NCBI GenBank assembly: GCA_900766045.1 | Contig: CAAFTW010000076.1 | Span: 1 to 64,000 of the forward strand | DNA from: Clostridia bacterium | GTDB taxonomy: Bacteria; Bacillota; Clostridia; Peptostreptococcales; Anaerovoracaceae | Direction: 5' to 3' | DNA length: 64,000 nt | Shown: positions 8,681-18,364 of the stretch, piece by piece | Position numbering within the stretch: the first letter of the stretch is position 1 | Layout: the number at the start of each line of letters is the position of its first letter | Made by a program: the position numbers and the translations under genes | The notes under the pieces: generated by a model | Databases searched by the model: none | The model's input: only the letters and a program-made list of their open reading frames with translations | What the model was told of the DNA's origin: nothing

Positions 8681-8770
8681 TATTGTTACAGAAGATTTGG
8701 GAGGATCCGTTCCGGGAATCAGAAGATCATGAAGACCAGCGGGCGGCGTCTTTCGGAGAGGAGGAATATC

Positions 8771-8995
8771 ATGAGCAAGGAAAAAGAAGAAAAGAAATGC
8801 TGCAAGAGTGAAGAAAATCAGCCGACTGTGCAGGACGCGCTGAAGGCTGCGGGAGCCATCGTCGGAATCGGCCTGGTTGCCGGATTCACCCTGGTTATGG
8901 GCATGAATAAAATTATGAAAGAGATTTTCGTCAATGACGACTGGCCGGATGAAGAATGGTCCAGCGACGACTGGGCAGGCGAGGATCTGGACTAG
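8771..8995 (+). CDS. Small membrane protein with acidic Trp-rich tail
   Basis: A 74-residue protein I cannot assign to a family. It has a charged, Cys-containing N-terminus (KEEKKCCKSEEN), one hydrophobic Gly-rich segment of about 22 residues (AAGAIVGIGLVAGFTLVMGM) that should span the membrane, and a strongly acidic tail in which DDW/EEW-type units recur (NDDWPDEEWSSDDWAGEDLD). The start is ATG 8771, placed by the GAGAGGAGG just upstream; the frame is open earlier (ATG 8729) but without such a site. It sits between the cytidylate-kinase-like gene and metG. No function is proposed. Confidence 0.65.
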   Translation: MSKEKEEKKCCKSEENQPTVQDALKAAGAIVGIGLVAGFTLVMGMNKIMKEIFVNDDWPDEEWSSDDWAGEDLD

Positions 8996-9070
8996 TTCCA
9001 GAGCTGCGCATTCAGCTGGAAAAAACGTTATCACCCCTCATTCATCAGAGGAAGAAAGGAAACAGTTATA

Positions 9071-11020
9071 ATGACAGAACAGAAGGCATCTAAAGGAACG
9101 TACTACATTACTACTCCGATTTATTATCCGAGTTCCAAGCTGCATATCGGACACACATACTGCACAGTCATGGCCGATGCGATGGCAAGATTCAAGAGAC
9201 TGAGCGGCTACGACGTCCGTTTCCAGACAGGAACAGATGAGCACGGCCTGAAAATCATGCAGAAAGCCAGAGAAAAAGGCGTAACCCCTCAGGAATATGT
9301 CGATGAGGTCGTTGCCGGCATCAAGGATCTCTGGAATACAATGGAAATCTCCTACGATGACTTCGTCCGCACGACGCAGCCGCGCCACGTGAAGAGAGTT
9401 CAGGCGATCTTCAATAAGATGAATGAAAAGGGAGATATCTACAAGGGCAAGTATGAAGGATGGTACTGCACGCCTTGCGAGTCCTACTGGACAGAGAGCC
9501 AGCTGGTCAACGGCTGCTGCCCGGACTGCGGACGTCCGGTAGAGTGGGCATCTGAGGATGCGTACTTCTTCCGTCTTTCCAAGTATCAGGACCGCGTGCT
9601 GAAACTCCTGGAGGATCCGGATTTTCTGAAGCCGAAGGAGCGCCGCAATGAGATGATCGAGTTCGTTAAGCAGGGACTGGACGATCTGTGCATTTCCCGT
9701 TCCTCCTTTGACTGGGGTATTCAGGTGCCGATCGATCCGAACAGCGTTATCTACGTATGGCTGGACGCTTTGACGAACTATATTACCACACTGGGCTATC
9801 CGGATGATCTGACGGAATTCAATAAGTACTGGCCGGCAGACGTTCATCTGGTCGGAAAGGAAATCGTACGTTTCCATTCCGTTATCTGGCCGGCAATGCT
9901 GATGTCTCTGGATCTGCCGATGCCGAAGCACGTCATGGGCCACGGCTGGCTTCTGATTGACGGCGGCAAAATGAGCAAGTCCAAGGGAAATGTCGTGGAC
10001 CCGGTATTCCTGATTCACCGTTACGGCGTCGATGCTCTGAAATACTTCCTGTTAAGAGAGTATACCTTCGGTCAGGACGGCGTATACACCAATGAAGTTA
10101 TGCTGAAGCGCATGAATTACGACCTGGCAAACGACCTTGGAAATCTGCTGTCCAGAACCGTAGCCATGATCGAGAAGTACTGCGGCGGAATCGTTCCTCC
10201 TGCAGGAAAGTTCGATGACATCGATGAGGACCTGAAGAAAACCGCTCTGGGCGCAGCGCCGGCACTGGAAGACCATATGAATGACTTCCAGTTCAATCTG
10301 GCACTGGAGGATATCTGGGTTCTGGTACGCCGCGCAAACAAGTACATCGATGAGAAGATGCCGTGGGCAATGGCCAAGGATCCGGAGAAGAAGGCAGAGC
10401 TCGACACCTGCCTGCACAATCTGGCAGAGGCACTGCGCATCATCTCCATCCTGCTGATTCCGTTCATGCACACCACATCCGAGCGCATGCAGGAGCAGCT
10501 GGGACTGACCGGTGAGAAGATCAGCTGGGAAGATGCCTTTGCGTTTGAGAAGATGGATGGCGAGAAGGTTACCAAGGGCGATCCACTCTTCCCGCGTCTG
10601 GACATCGATAAGGAACTGAAAGAGCTGAACGAGATTCAGAAGAAGCAGATGGCCGAGGCAAAGAAGAAAGCGGACAAGGAAGCAGCTGACGTCAAGCTGA
10701 AGCCGGAAATCGAGTTCGAGGACTTTGATAAGATCGATCTGAGAGTCGGCACGATCATGAAGGCGGAGAAGGTTGAGGGAGCAGACAAACTCCTGAAATT
10801 CCGCGTACGTATCGGAAATGAAGAGCGCCAGATTCTGTCCGGAGTCGCTGAGCACTTCAAACCGGAAGATATGGTCGGAAAGAAGGTTGTCGTTGTAGCC
10901 AACCTGAAGCCGAGAAAGATCCGCGGAGAAGAATCACAGGGCATGATTATTTTCGCGGACACCGGAAAGAAATATGAGCTGGTCACCAGCAGCGCGGATG
11001 ACGGCAGCAAGGTGAGATAA
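9071..11020 (+). CDS. metG: Methionyl-tRNA synthetase
   Basis: Charges tRNA-Met with methionine in the cytoplasm. The 649-residue protein has the class I signatures LHIGHT (near residue 25) and GGKMSKSKG (near 300), a Cys knuckle CTPCESYW...CCPDCGRP, and the helical anticodon-binding domain. From about residue 545 a C-terminal tRNA-binding (EMAPII-like) domain follows (DKIDLRVGTIMKAEKVEGAD), which in bacterial MetRS often also drives dimerisation. A charged, Lys/Ala-rich linker (KKADKEAADVK) joins the two. The length is normal for this two-domain form. The start at ATG 9071 follows GAGGAAGAAAGGA. A strong terminator lies directly after the stop. Confidence 0.96.
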   Translation: MTEQKASKGTYYITTPIYYPSSKLHIGHTYCTVMADAMARFKRLSGYDVRFQTGTDEHGLKIMQKAREKGVTPQEYVDEVVAGIKDLWNTMEISYDDFVRTTQPRHVKRVQAIFNKMNEKGDIYKGKYEGWYCTPCESYWTESQLVNGCCPDCGRPVEWASEDAYFFRLSKYQDRVLKLLEDPDFLKPKERRNEMIEFVKQGLDDLCISRSSFDWGIQVPIDPNSVIYVWLDALTNYITTLGYPDDLTEFNKYWPADVHLVGKEIVRFHSVIWPAMLMSLDLPMPKHVMGHGWLLIDGGKMSKSKGNVVDPVFLIHRYGVDALKYFLLREYTFGQDGVYTNEVMLKRMNYDLANDLGNLLSRTVAMIEKYCGGIVPPAGKFDDIDEDLKKTALGAAPALEDHMNDFQFNLALEDIWVLVRRANKYIDEKMPWAMAKDPEKKAELDTCLHNLAEALRIISILLIPFMHTTSERMQEQLGLTGEKISWEDAFAFEKMDGEKVTKGDPLFPRLDIDKELKELNEIQKKQMAEAKKKADKEAADVKLKPEIEFEDFDKIDLRVGTIMKAEKVEGADKLLKFRVRIGNEERQILSGVAEHFKPEDMVGKKVVVVANLKPRKIRGEESQGMIIFADTGKKYELVTSSADDGSKVR

Positions 11021-11025
11021 TCGTA

Positions 11026-11054
11026 AAGAGGCTGCACACAGCAGCCTCTTTTTT
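11026..11054 (+). terminator. Terminator of metG
   Basis: GAGGCTGC (11028-11035) pairs with GCAGCCTC (11041-11048), followed by six T. Confidence 0.9.
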
Positions 11055-11109
11055 CATATTGAGTGACTGTAGTCGGAAATAAATAAGGCATATAATAAGG
11101 CATATATTA

Positions 11110-11976
11110 ATGAGCAGAATATTATTTGACGCACATACACATTTAAACGATGAGGGGAATACCGATGAGAGCAGAAGGGAGCTTGCGGAAGAGATCGAAA
11201 ACAATTCCGATGTTCTGGGACTGGTAGATCCGGGAAGCGATCTGGCCAGCTCGGAACAGGCAGTCCGGGATGCGGCACAGTTCCCCTGGTGCTATGCCGC
11301 GGTCGGTTATCATCCGAGTGAAACGGACGGACTGAATGAGGAAAAGCTGCAGAGAATCAGAGCGCTGGCTGTTAACAGCAGCAAGGTGGTCTGCATCGGT
11401 GAGATTGGTCTGGATTATCATTACGATGAGGATGTGGATCACGATACGATGCGTTACTGGTTCAGAAAGCAGATTCAGCTTGCCAATGAACTGAAGATGC
11501 CGATTATGATCCACACCAGAGACGCCGATCAGGAAACTATGGACATCCTGAAAGAAGAGGGCGCCTTTTCAGAAGAGCGGCAGAGATGGTTTCCGAAACG
11601 CCCGGGTCCGGACGGAAAGCTGCTTCCGGACAGCCGGGTATTAATGCACTGCTTCTCCCAGAGTGTGGAAATGGCGAACCAGTATATCAGGCTCGGCGCG
11701 ACGCTTTCCATCTGCGGTCCGGTGACCTTCAAGAACAACCGGAAGACGAGGGAAGTCGTGAAGGCGGTTCCGATTGAGTTCCTCACCGTGGAGACGGACG
11801 CGCCGTACATGGCGCCGGAGCCGAAGCGGGGAAGAAGAAACAAGGCGCCATATGTGGAGTATACCTGCCGGAAAGTGGCGGAACTGAAAGAGATTTCCTA
11901 TGAAGAGGCAGCCAGAATCACTTGTCAGAATGCACTGCGTTTTTACGATATCCACGATCTGGAGATTCAGCCATGA
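11110..11976 (+). CDS. tatD: TatD-family metal-dependent hydrolase
   Basis: A 288-residue TIM-barrel metallohydrolase of the TatD DNase family. It begins ILFDAHTHLND, supplying the HxH metal ligands, then has CIGEIGLDYHYD with the metal-binding Glu, IMIHTRDAD with a ligand His, LMHCFSQS, and TVETDAPYMAPEP with the catalytic Asp and substrate loop. Family members are 3'-5' exonucleases acting on DNA or RNA. Between about residues 145 and 180 lies a short extra segment (SEERQRWFPKRPGPDGKLLPDS) not in the shortest homologues. A TATAAT stands some 18 bases before the start and the ribosome site is weak. Its stop overlaps the tilS start (ATGA), so the two are co-transcribed. Confidence 0.9.
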   Translation: MSRILFDAHTHLNDEGNTDESRRELAEEIENNSDVLGLVDPGSDLASSEQAVRDAAQFPWCYAAVGYHPSETDGLNEEKLQRIRALAVNSSKVVCIGEIGLDYHYDEDVDHDTMRYWFRKQIQLANELKMPIMIHTRDADQETMDILKEEGAFSEERQRWFPKRPGPDGKLLPDSRVLMHCFSQSVEMANQYIRLGATLSICGPVTFKNNRKTREVVKAVPIEFLTVETDAPYMAPEPKRGRRNKAPYVEYTCRKVAELKEISYEEAARITCQNALRFYDIHDLEIQP

Positions 11977-13418
11977 AGCATCCGGCAGAAGAGAAGTTCC
12001 TGAAAACAGTCAGGGAGCACGACCTGCTGAGCCCTGGGGATCATGTGATTCTGGGGCTTTCCGGCGGAGCCGATTCAACAGCGCTTTTTGCCTTGCTGGC
12101 TGATTTTTGCCCGAAGATTCTGCCGGTGAAGCTGCATCCGGTCCATGTCAATCATATGATCCGGGGAAATGCTGCGGATGAGGACCAGCGCGCGGTGGAG
12201 GAGCTCTGCAGAAGCCGTGGGCTTGTCTGCCGGAGCATCCGCTTCGACTGCATCGGCGAGGCGCGGTGTGGAAATATGACCGAGGAAGAGGCCGGGCGGA
12301 AGAAGCGCTACGAGCTGTTCGACGAGGCGGCGGAGGAGCTGCTGAAGCAGGGAGTCGGCCGGGCGCGGATTAAGATCGCGACGGCTCACCATGCGGACGA
12401 TCAGGCGGAGACGATCCTGCTGCACCTTCTCAGAGGCAGCGGGGTTGACGGGCTGGCAGGCATGGCGTACAGCCGGAAGGATGAGGCTGGCTTTACCCTG
12501 ATCCGGCCGCTGCTGGACTGCCGGAAGAGTGAGCTGCAGGAGTACTGCGGCCTGCACGGGCTTGTCCCGAGGGAAGACCAGACGAATCAGGATCCGTCTT
12601 ATGGGCGTAACCGCATCCGCCTGGAGCTGCTGCCGTATCTTCGGTCCTATAATCCGAAAATTGAGGATGCGCTGATCCGCCTCGGAAAGAGTGCTGCGGA
12701 AGACCGGGCATATCTTCAGAATCAGGCGGAGAAACTGTACGGGGAGTGCCGGATTGAGGACGGCGGTTCTGTGACTGCTCTCCGCCGGGACAAGGCCGCT
12801 GCGCTGCCTCACGCCATGCGGATCCGGCTGCTGCGACTGGCACTTGCGGAGGCGGGTCTGGCAGAGGATTTTACTGCCCGGCATCTGGAGGCGCTGGACC
12901 ATATTCTGCGCGGTGGGGACCCGTCTGCGGAGACGGATCTGCCCCACGGCATGATCGGACGCTGTGTGTATGACCGGCTGGAGATCGGTAAATTACAGAA
13001 ATATCGCCCATCGGCAAAAGGCGATGGGAAAGAGAGTGGACCGGCCGGACGGGTCCGGGTGCTTGCGGCGGAGGACCTGCCGCATGGGCTGGTCCGGGGG
13101 AGCTATGCCTGCTTCGATGAAGAGAAGCTGATTCAGAAATACGGGGCGGATGCCGCCGGAAAGATCTGCTGGAGAACCAGAAAACCAGGAGACTACATTG
13201 CGATTCCGGGTGGACGGAAGAAACTGCATGATGTGCTGATTGATGATAAGGTGCCGAAAAGCAGAAGAGACAGTCTTTCTTTCGCCGCGGTCGGGAGTGA
13301 AGTTCTTTTTCTTCCAGCATGGGAGAAAGACTCTGGAAGGGCCAGATATTCTCATTTATACCTTGTGGATAAATACACAAAAAAGATTGTTCTGGTTGAA
13401 AAAAATTGTCGTATATGA
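11973..13418 (+). CDS. tilS: tRNA(Ile)-lysidine synthetase
   Basis: Attaches lysine to cytidine 34 of the tRNA-Ile CAU anticodon so that it reads AUA, an essential step. The 481-residue protein carries the PP-loop ATP motif LSGGADST near residue 28, the segment TAHHADDQAETILLHLLRGSGVDGLAGM, and the PLLDCRKSEL and GRNRIRLELLPYL motifs of TilS. The C-terminal third matches the tRNA-binding region (WRTRKPGDYIAIPGGRKKLHDVLIDDKVPKSRRD). The start at ATG 11973 overlaps the tatD stop by four bases. The ftsH promoter lies inside its 3' end, and tilS-ftsH is a common gene order in Firmicutes. The GC content is higher than that of its neighbours. Confidence 0.95.
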   Translation: MKHPAEEKFLKTVREHDLLSPGDHVILGLSGGADSTALFALLADFCPKILPVKLHPVHVNHMIRGNAADEDQRAVEELCRSRGLVCRSIRFDCIGEARCGNMTEEEAGRKKRYELFDEAAEELLKQGVGRARIKIATAHHADDQAETILLHLLRGSGVDGLAGMAYSRKDEAGFTLIRPLLDCRKSELQEYCGLHGLVPREDQTNQDPSYGRNRIRLELLPYLRSYNPKIEDALIRLGKSAAEDRAYLQNQAEKLYGECRIEDGGSVTALRRDKAAALPHAMRIRLLRLALAEAGLAEDFTARHLEALDHILRGGDPSAETDLPHGMIGRCVYDRLEIGKLQKYRPSAKGDGKESGPAGRVRVLAAEDLPHGLVRGSYACFDEEKLIQKYGADAAGKICWRTRKPGDYIAIPGGRKKLHDVLIDDKVPKSRRDSLSFAAVGSEVLFLPAWEKDSGRARYSHLYLVDKYTKKIVLVEKNCRI

Positions 13419-13424
13419 TAGAAT
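13396..13424 (+). promoter_or_regulatory. ftsH promoter
   Basis: TTGAAA (13396-13401), 17 bases, TAGAAT (13419-13424). It overlaps the end of tilS. Confidence 0.55.
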
Positions 13425-13542
13425 GACAACGCAATTTTATGCTGATAAAACAATGGAAAAGTTGTTTTTTGGCATGTAAACGGAAAAATGCGTTTTTTGC
13501 GTTAATAAAAGAAGGGACACATACAATCAGGAGGATAGTGAG

Positions 13543-15717
13543 TTGAAGAAATTCGCCAGAAATTTAGTAATCTACCTGGTTATTTTTGGTATTGTCATGG
13601 GTGTGGCATATTTCGTCCGCAACGGCGGGACGTCACAGCAGGAGGTCGCGCTTTCGACAATGGCAAAATACCTGAAAAACGGAAAGGTTACTGAAGTCAC
13701 CATCAAGGACAGCAAAGTTACCGCCCAGATTGGAAAGAACAAGCAGGTTTATGCCTACGCGAACAGCGCTCTGGAGCTGGACTGGCTGGAACAGAAATAC
13801 ATCTATAATAAGGTGGATTCCGGAGACATCGTTCTCCGGGCAAGCGGACCGGATCACGCGTCCGCATTGATGAACGCGCTGCCGACGATCATTATGGTCG
13901 TTGCCCTGGGATTCTTATTCTATATCATGATGAATCAGGGCGGAAACGGAAAGGCGTTCCAGTTCGGAAAGAACCGCGCACATATGTATAAAGGAGAAGG
14001 AAAGAAGATTACCTTTGCCGATGTTGCGGGGCTGAAAGAAGAAAAGGAAGAACTGCAGGAGGTCGTGGATTTCCTGAAAGATCCGAGAAAATACAATGCG
14101 GTGGGTGCGCGTATACCGAAAGGTATTCTGCTGGTCGGCCCTCCGGGAACAGGAAAAACTTACGTGTCCAGAGCGACTGCCGGTGAAGCGGGCGTCCCGT
14201 TCTTCACGATTTCCGGTTCTGACTTCGTAGAGATGTTCGTCGGAGTCGGAGCTTCCCGTGTCCGTGACCTGTTTGATCAGGCGAAGAAGAATGCCCCGTG
14301 CATTATCTTTATCGATGAGATCGATGCGGTAGGACGCAAGAGAGGCGCAGGCCTCGGCGGCGGAAATGATGAGCGTGAGCAGACCCTGAACCAGCTGCTG
14401 GTTGAGATGGACGGATTCTCCGGAAATTCCGGAATCATCATTCTGGCTGCAACCAACCGTCCGGATATTCTGGATCCGGCCCTTCTCCGTCCGGGACGTT
14501 TTGACCGCCAGATTACGATCGGTGTTCCTGATGTTAAGGGCCGCGAGGAGATCATCCGCATTCATGCGAAGAACAAGCCGCTTTCTGACGAGGTTTCTCC
14601 GGAAATCATCGCGAGAAGAACACCGGGATTCACCCCGGCAGATCTGGAAAACCTGCTGAATGAGGCAGCCCTGATTACCGCCAGAAGAAACGGACGCTGG
14701 ATCCGCATGGCGGAAATTGAGGAAGCGACCACCAAGGTAATGGCGGGACCGGCAAAGAAGAGCCGTGTCATCAGCGAGAAAGAGAAGCGTCTGACCGCTT
14801 ACCACGAGGCCGGACACGCAATCGTCATGAGAAGTATTCCGGGATCGGATCCGGTACACCAGATTACAATCATTCCGAGAGGCCAGGCCGGTGGATTTAC
14901 CATGTCCCTGCCGACGGAAGATAAGTACTTCATGACAAAGAACGACATGATGCACGAGATCATGCACCTTCTGGGCGGCCGTGTGGCAGAGTCCATCTAT
15001 CTGGATGACGTTTCCACCGGTGCCAGCAATGATATCGAGCGCGCGACACAGATTGCCCGTTCCATGGTCACCAAGTACGGATTTAGTGACAAGCTCGGTC
15101 CGATCAACTATGCGGATTCCGATGAACCGTTCCTCGGAAGAGATTTCAGCAAGACCAAGGCTTACTCCGAAGAGGTCGCTAACGAGATCGATGAAGAAGT
15201 CCGCCGTCTGGTAGGAGACTGCTATGCGAAGACAGAAGCGATTCTGAAAGAACACTCCGCAGAGATGGAGCGTGTCGCAGAAGCGCTGATCCGCGTGGAG
15301 ACCCTCGATGCAGAGCAGTTTGAAGACCTGTACACGGGTAAGGAAGATCCGGAAAGCACAGAGCGCAAGGTTCGCGAGCACGAGGAAGAGATCCGCAAGG
15401 TCAATAAGGCTGAGGCGGAAGAATCCAGACGCATCAGAAAGGCTGAGGATGCGCGTGCTGAAGAAATGCGTGAGGCTGTGCTGAATGGAGACAAGCTCAG
15501 CGATGATCAGGTCCGCCATCTCGTAGCGGATAAGGACGGACACATCATCAATCCGTACGAGCGGGACAAAGCACAGGAGAACAAGATTAATACTGAAACG
15601 GAAGAACAGGAAGCTGTTTCAGATCAGGATACTATTTCTAAGGAATCGAACGCCGCGGCGTCAGAGAAGGAGAACACTGACAGCCAGGACGATAACGGCG
15701 GGACAGGCGAGGAGTAA
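13543..15717 (+). CDS. ftsH: ATP-dependent zinc metalloprotease FtsH
   Basis: Membrane-anchored hexameric AAA+ protease that degrades misfolded membrane and regulatory proteins. The 724 residues show a first membrane helix (LVIYLVIFGIVMGVAYFV), a short external domain, a second helix (PTIIMVVALGFLFYIMM), an AAA domain with Walker A GPPGTGKT (near 198), Walker B IIFIDEIDAVG and the second region of homology DPALLRPGRFDR, then the zinc motif HEAGH (near 420). The last ~100 residues are an unusually long, highly charged extension (coiled-coil-like, then Glu/Asp/Ser-rich) beyond the usual ~600-650 residues. The start is TTG 13543 after GGAGG; the nearby GTG leads into a stop. It follows tilS and is one base from the next gene. 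Confidence 0.96.
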   Translation: MKKFARNLVIYLVIFGIVMGVAYFVRNGGTSQQEVALSTMAKYLKNGKVTEVTIKDSKVTAQIGKNKQVYAYANSALELDWLEQKYIYNKVDSGDIVLRASGPDHASALMNALPTIIMVVALGFLFYIMMNQGGNGKAFQFGKNRAHMYKGEGKKITFADVAGLKEEKEELQEVVDFLKDPRKYNAVGARIPKGILLVGPPGTGKTYVSRATAGEAGVPFFTISGSDFVEMFVGVGASRVRDLFDQAKKNAPCIIFIDEIDAVGRKRGAGLGGGNDEREQTLNQLLVEMDGFSGNSGIIILAATNRPDILDPALLRPGRFDRQITIGVPDVKGREEIIRIHAKNKPLSDEVSPEIIARRTPGFTPADLENLLNEAALITARRNGRWIRMAEIEEATTKVMAGPAKKSRVISEKEKRLTAYHEAGHAIVMRSIPGSDPVHQITIIPRGQAGGFTMSLPTEDKYFMTKNDMMHEIMHLLGGRVAESIYLDDVSTGASNDIERATQIARSMVTKYGFSDKLGPINYADSDEPFLGRDFSKTKAYSEEVANEIDEEVRRLVGDCYAKTEAILKEHSAEMERVAEALIRVETLDAEQFEDLYTGKEDPESTERKVREHEEEIRKVNKAEAEESRRIRKAEDARAEEMREAVLNGDKLSDDQVRHLVADKDGHIINPYERDKAQENKINTETEEQEAVSDQDTISKESNAAASEKENTDSQDDNGGTGEE

Positions 15718-15718
15718 A

Positions 15719-17308
15719 ATGAAAGTAGCAGTAAATGACTGCCTCAGTCTTGAGTGCATGACACCAAGCATTCTGGCTGCCGGCAGACGGAATGTGGAAA
15801 ATCGTGTACGTTCTGTATCAGTTATGGATGCTCAGGATGTGGATACGGCACTGAAGGAAAACGGAATAAAGGAACAGCTTGTTCTGACTTCCTTTAGCGG
15901 AGTTGAGGGAAAAGACAAGGAAAGCGTAAGATGTGACATTGTCACTGCGCTTGGAGATGCCGGCGTTGCGGGCATCGTTGTCTTCCATCAGAAGAACGGA
16001 CTGACATCAGTCGGTGATACGGTGATTCAGGCTGCAGAAAGTACGGGAGTCCCTCTGATTGTCATTCCTGAGGACAATCCGTCCCAGTACAGTGACATCA
16101 TCGAGCAGGTTATGGATAAGATCCGTTACGGTGATAACTTTAAAAACGGACTGATCAATAATACCATTTACCATTTGCTGAACTTTGAGAAGCACACCAA
16201 TTTCTACTCAGCATTGAAAGAAGCAGCGCTGAGCAATGACTTCCAGGTTGTTCTTCTTTCTAAGGACTTCAACCCGATTCTGACGGTAGAAACCCGCCAG
16301 AAGGTTGCCATTTCCGATGCCATCCGTACCGGAAAAGAGCGTGATGTTGAGAAATCAGGAATTTACACATTCATTGATGTAAATGGTGTCCTGACTTACT
16401 GGGGACCGATTTCCGTCAATGGTGAAGAGTACTTCTTGTTCATTGTCGATAACGATGACAACTACTCTGCTGCAGAAATTTCCAAGCTGGCTGAGATTAT
16501 CGAGCTGGCAATGGGAATGTGGAAGTACACACCGGAGCGCGACGTCAAAGCAGAATTTATCAAGGCACTGATCCGTGATAATAAATCCCTGGCCTATTCA
16601 CTGAAGGATGAAATCGGCCTGGATCCGGAACGCATCCTCTGCGTATTCTATGCCAAGGGCATTGAAAACCAGCAGGGAAATTCCATTATTGCAGACTTTG
16701 AGAAAGAAGAAAACGTCGAAGTCATGCAGATTGCGGACACAGAGGAAACTTATGCCATCATCCTGAATAAGGATGACAGCGATGAGAAGGAGAAGGTATC
16801 CCGCAAGATGGCCTGCCTGGGCCTGTTCGACAAACTGAAGGAAGGCAGCAAGTCTGTCCGTATCTTCCATGCCACCGGAATCAACGGCATCGAGGGAGCG
16901 GGCGACGCATTCCGCCTGATCAGCGAGACATGGACATTCGTGGAGAGTGTCTTCCCATATAAGAGAGTGTTTACCAAGTACGACCTGGCACTGGTTTCCA
17001 CCTGCATTCATCTGCAGGTCCAGGGCGGCCACGCAAGAAAGATCTATTCCGATCTGCTGGAGCCGTTCAAGAGAGAAGTCGGAGAGAACAAGGCCCGTCA
17101 GCTCCTTGATACGCTTGAAACCTTTGTCCTGGACGCGGGCATGAACAGCAGCAAGACCAGTGTGTTCATGGGTATTCATACAAACACCGTTCAGTACAGA
17201 CTGAAGCGTATTAATGAAGTCCTGGGCGCAGAAATCACAGGTAACCGTGTCATTCCGGGACTGACCATTGCCCTGGCATTGAAGCGTCTTGAAAGAGTAG
17301 TAAAATAG
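15719..17308 (+). CDS. PucR/CdaR-type transcriptional regulator
   Basis: A 529-residue regulator. The N-terminal ~125 residues match the PucR purine-catabolism regulatory domain (around GVAGIVVFHQKNGLTSVGD and PLIVIPEDNPSQYSDIIE), which in some members senses small metabolites. The middle is a GGDEF-unrelated CdaR-like region, and the C-terminus is the PucR helix-turn-helix (SSKTSVFMGIHTNTVQYRLKRINEVLG). The start ATG overlaps the spacing after the ftsH stop by one base, suggesting translation from the ftsH transcript. coaX follows 94 bases on. Its effector and targets cannot be inferred; purine, sugar-acid and amino-acid control are all known in the family. Confidence 0.8.
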   Translation: MKVAVNDCLSLECMTPSILAAGRRNVENRVRSVSVMDAQDVDTALKENGIKEQLVLTSFSGVEGKDKESVRCDIVTALGDAGVAGIVVFHQKNGLTSVGDTVIQAAESTGVPLIVIPEDNPSQYSDIIEQVMDKIRYGDNFKNGLINNTIYHLLNFEKHTNFYSALKEAALSNDFQVVLLSKDFNPILTVETRQKVAISDAIRTGKERDVEKSGIYTFIDVNGVLTYWGPISVNGEEYFLFIVDNDDNYSAAEISKLAEIIELAMGMWKYTPERDVKAEFIKALIRDNKSLAYSLKDEIGLDPERILCVFYAKGIENQQGNSIIADFEKEENVEVMQIADTEETYAIILNKDDSDEKEKVSRKMACLGLFDKLKEGSKSVRIFHATGINGIEGAGDAFRLISETWTFVESVFPYKRVFTKYDLALVSTCIHLQVQGGHARKIYSDLLEPFKREVGENKARQLLDTLETFVLDAGMNSSKTSVFMGIHTNTVQYRLKRINEVLGAEITGNRVIPGLTIALALKRLERVVK

Positions 17309-17402
17309 CCGACTGCAGGCATATCTGCAGAAATGAACATGGGAATATGGTGCAGGTGAACCGGAAAAGCCGGAAGCCGAGCGCCTGAAAGAGAGAGAAA
17401 AC

Positions 17403-18242
17403 ATGTTATTAGCATTTGATATCGGAAACACAAATACCGTACTCGGAGTTTTCAATGAAGACGGTAAGTTGATCACAAACTGGAGAATCGAGACAGATTC
17501 ACACAAGAGCGCCGATGAATACGGCATGCTCGTTGTGGAGCTGTTCAAGCATGAGGGACTGAACCCGAAGGCAGTGGACGATGTGATCATCGCCACGGTT
17601 GTCCCTTCCGTGCTGTTTACCATCCGTCACATGGCGGAGAAGTATTTCCATAAACAGGCGATTGTCGTAGAGTCCGGCATCAAGACCGGTCTGCTCATTA
17701 AGTATGATAATCCAAAGTCGGTCGGAGCCGACCGTATCGTCAACGCCGTCGCTGCGTATAATAAGTACGGCGGGCCGCTGATCATCATCGATCTGGGAAC
17801 GGCCACGACCTTCTGTGCCGTATCCGACAAGGCCGAGTATCTGGGCGGCACCATCGCCCCGGGACTGAAGATTTCCTCGGAAGTCCTGTTCGAGCGTACT
17901 TCACAGCTTCCTAAAGTTGAGCTGGAGGATCCTGGCCACACGATCTGCCGGAACACCATTCAGGGAATGCAGTCCGGACTGGTGTACGGACAGATGGGCA
18001 GTGTCGAGTTCATCGTCAAGAAAATGAAGAAAGAGCTTGAGGAAGTATGTCCGGGCAAGCAGGTGAAAGTCATCGCCACCGGCGGACTTTCTTCACTGGT
18101 TGCGAGCGGCGTAGACTGCATCGACACCATTGACCGCCGCCTGACCCTTGAGGGCCTGCAGATGATTTATCACAAGAACCGCCACCATATCCGTCATAAG
18201 GATATCAGCAAGTCCTATGATGAGGCGCAGCAGAAGCTGTAG
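17403..18242 (+). CDS. coaX: Type III pantothenate kinase
   Basis: Phosphorylates pantothenate, the first step of coenzyme A synthesis, without the feedback inhibition by CoA that acts on type I enzymes. The 279-residue protein has the ASKHA-fold phosphate-1 motif LLAFDIGNTNTVLGVF at the N-terminus, GADRIVNAVAAYNKYG, and the second phosphate motif IIIDLGTATTF, then GGTIAPGL and IATGGLSSLV, all diagnostic of CoaX. The length is slightly over the common ~255 because of a C-terminal tail ending HIRHKDISKSYDEAQQKL. The start is ATG 17403 after GAGAGAG. A terminator follows 55 bases downstream. Confidence 0.94.
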   Translation: MLLAFDIGNTNTVLGVFNEDGKLITNWRIETDSHKSADEYGMLVVELFKHEGLNPKAVDDVIIATVVPSVLFTIRHMAEKYFHKQAIVVESGIKTGLLIKYDNPKSVGADRIVNAVAAYNKYGGPLIIIDLGTATTFCAVSDKAEYLGGTIAPGLKISSEVLFERTSQLPKVELEDPGHTICRNTIQGMQSGLVYGQMGSVEFIVKKMKKELEEVCPGKQVKVIATGGLSSLVASGVDCIDTIDRRLTLEGLQMIYHKNRHHIRHKDISKSYDEAQQKL

Positions 18243-18297
18243 CCTGCCGGCACGGTGAAACAGAAAATTTGCGCGCTTTCAGCAGCGTGCAGAATGA

Positions 18298-18323
18298 GAG
18301 AGGCTGCCATCAGCCTCTCTTTT
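18298..18323 (+). terminator. Terminator between coaX and the dus gene
   Basis: GAGAGGCTG-ccat-CAGCCTCTC followed by TTTT. Confidence 0.85.
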
Positions 18324-18364
18324 ATCGCTTTACGACAAAAATCAATCAGCAAGGAAAGAATAAC

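Noticed and set aside
13915..15543. 542-codon frame antisense to ftsH
   Set aside because: Shadow of a strong coding gene on the other strand, no start signals and no family motif.
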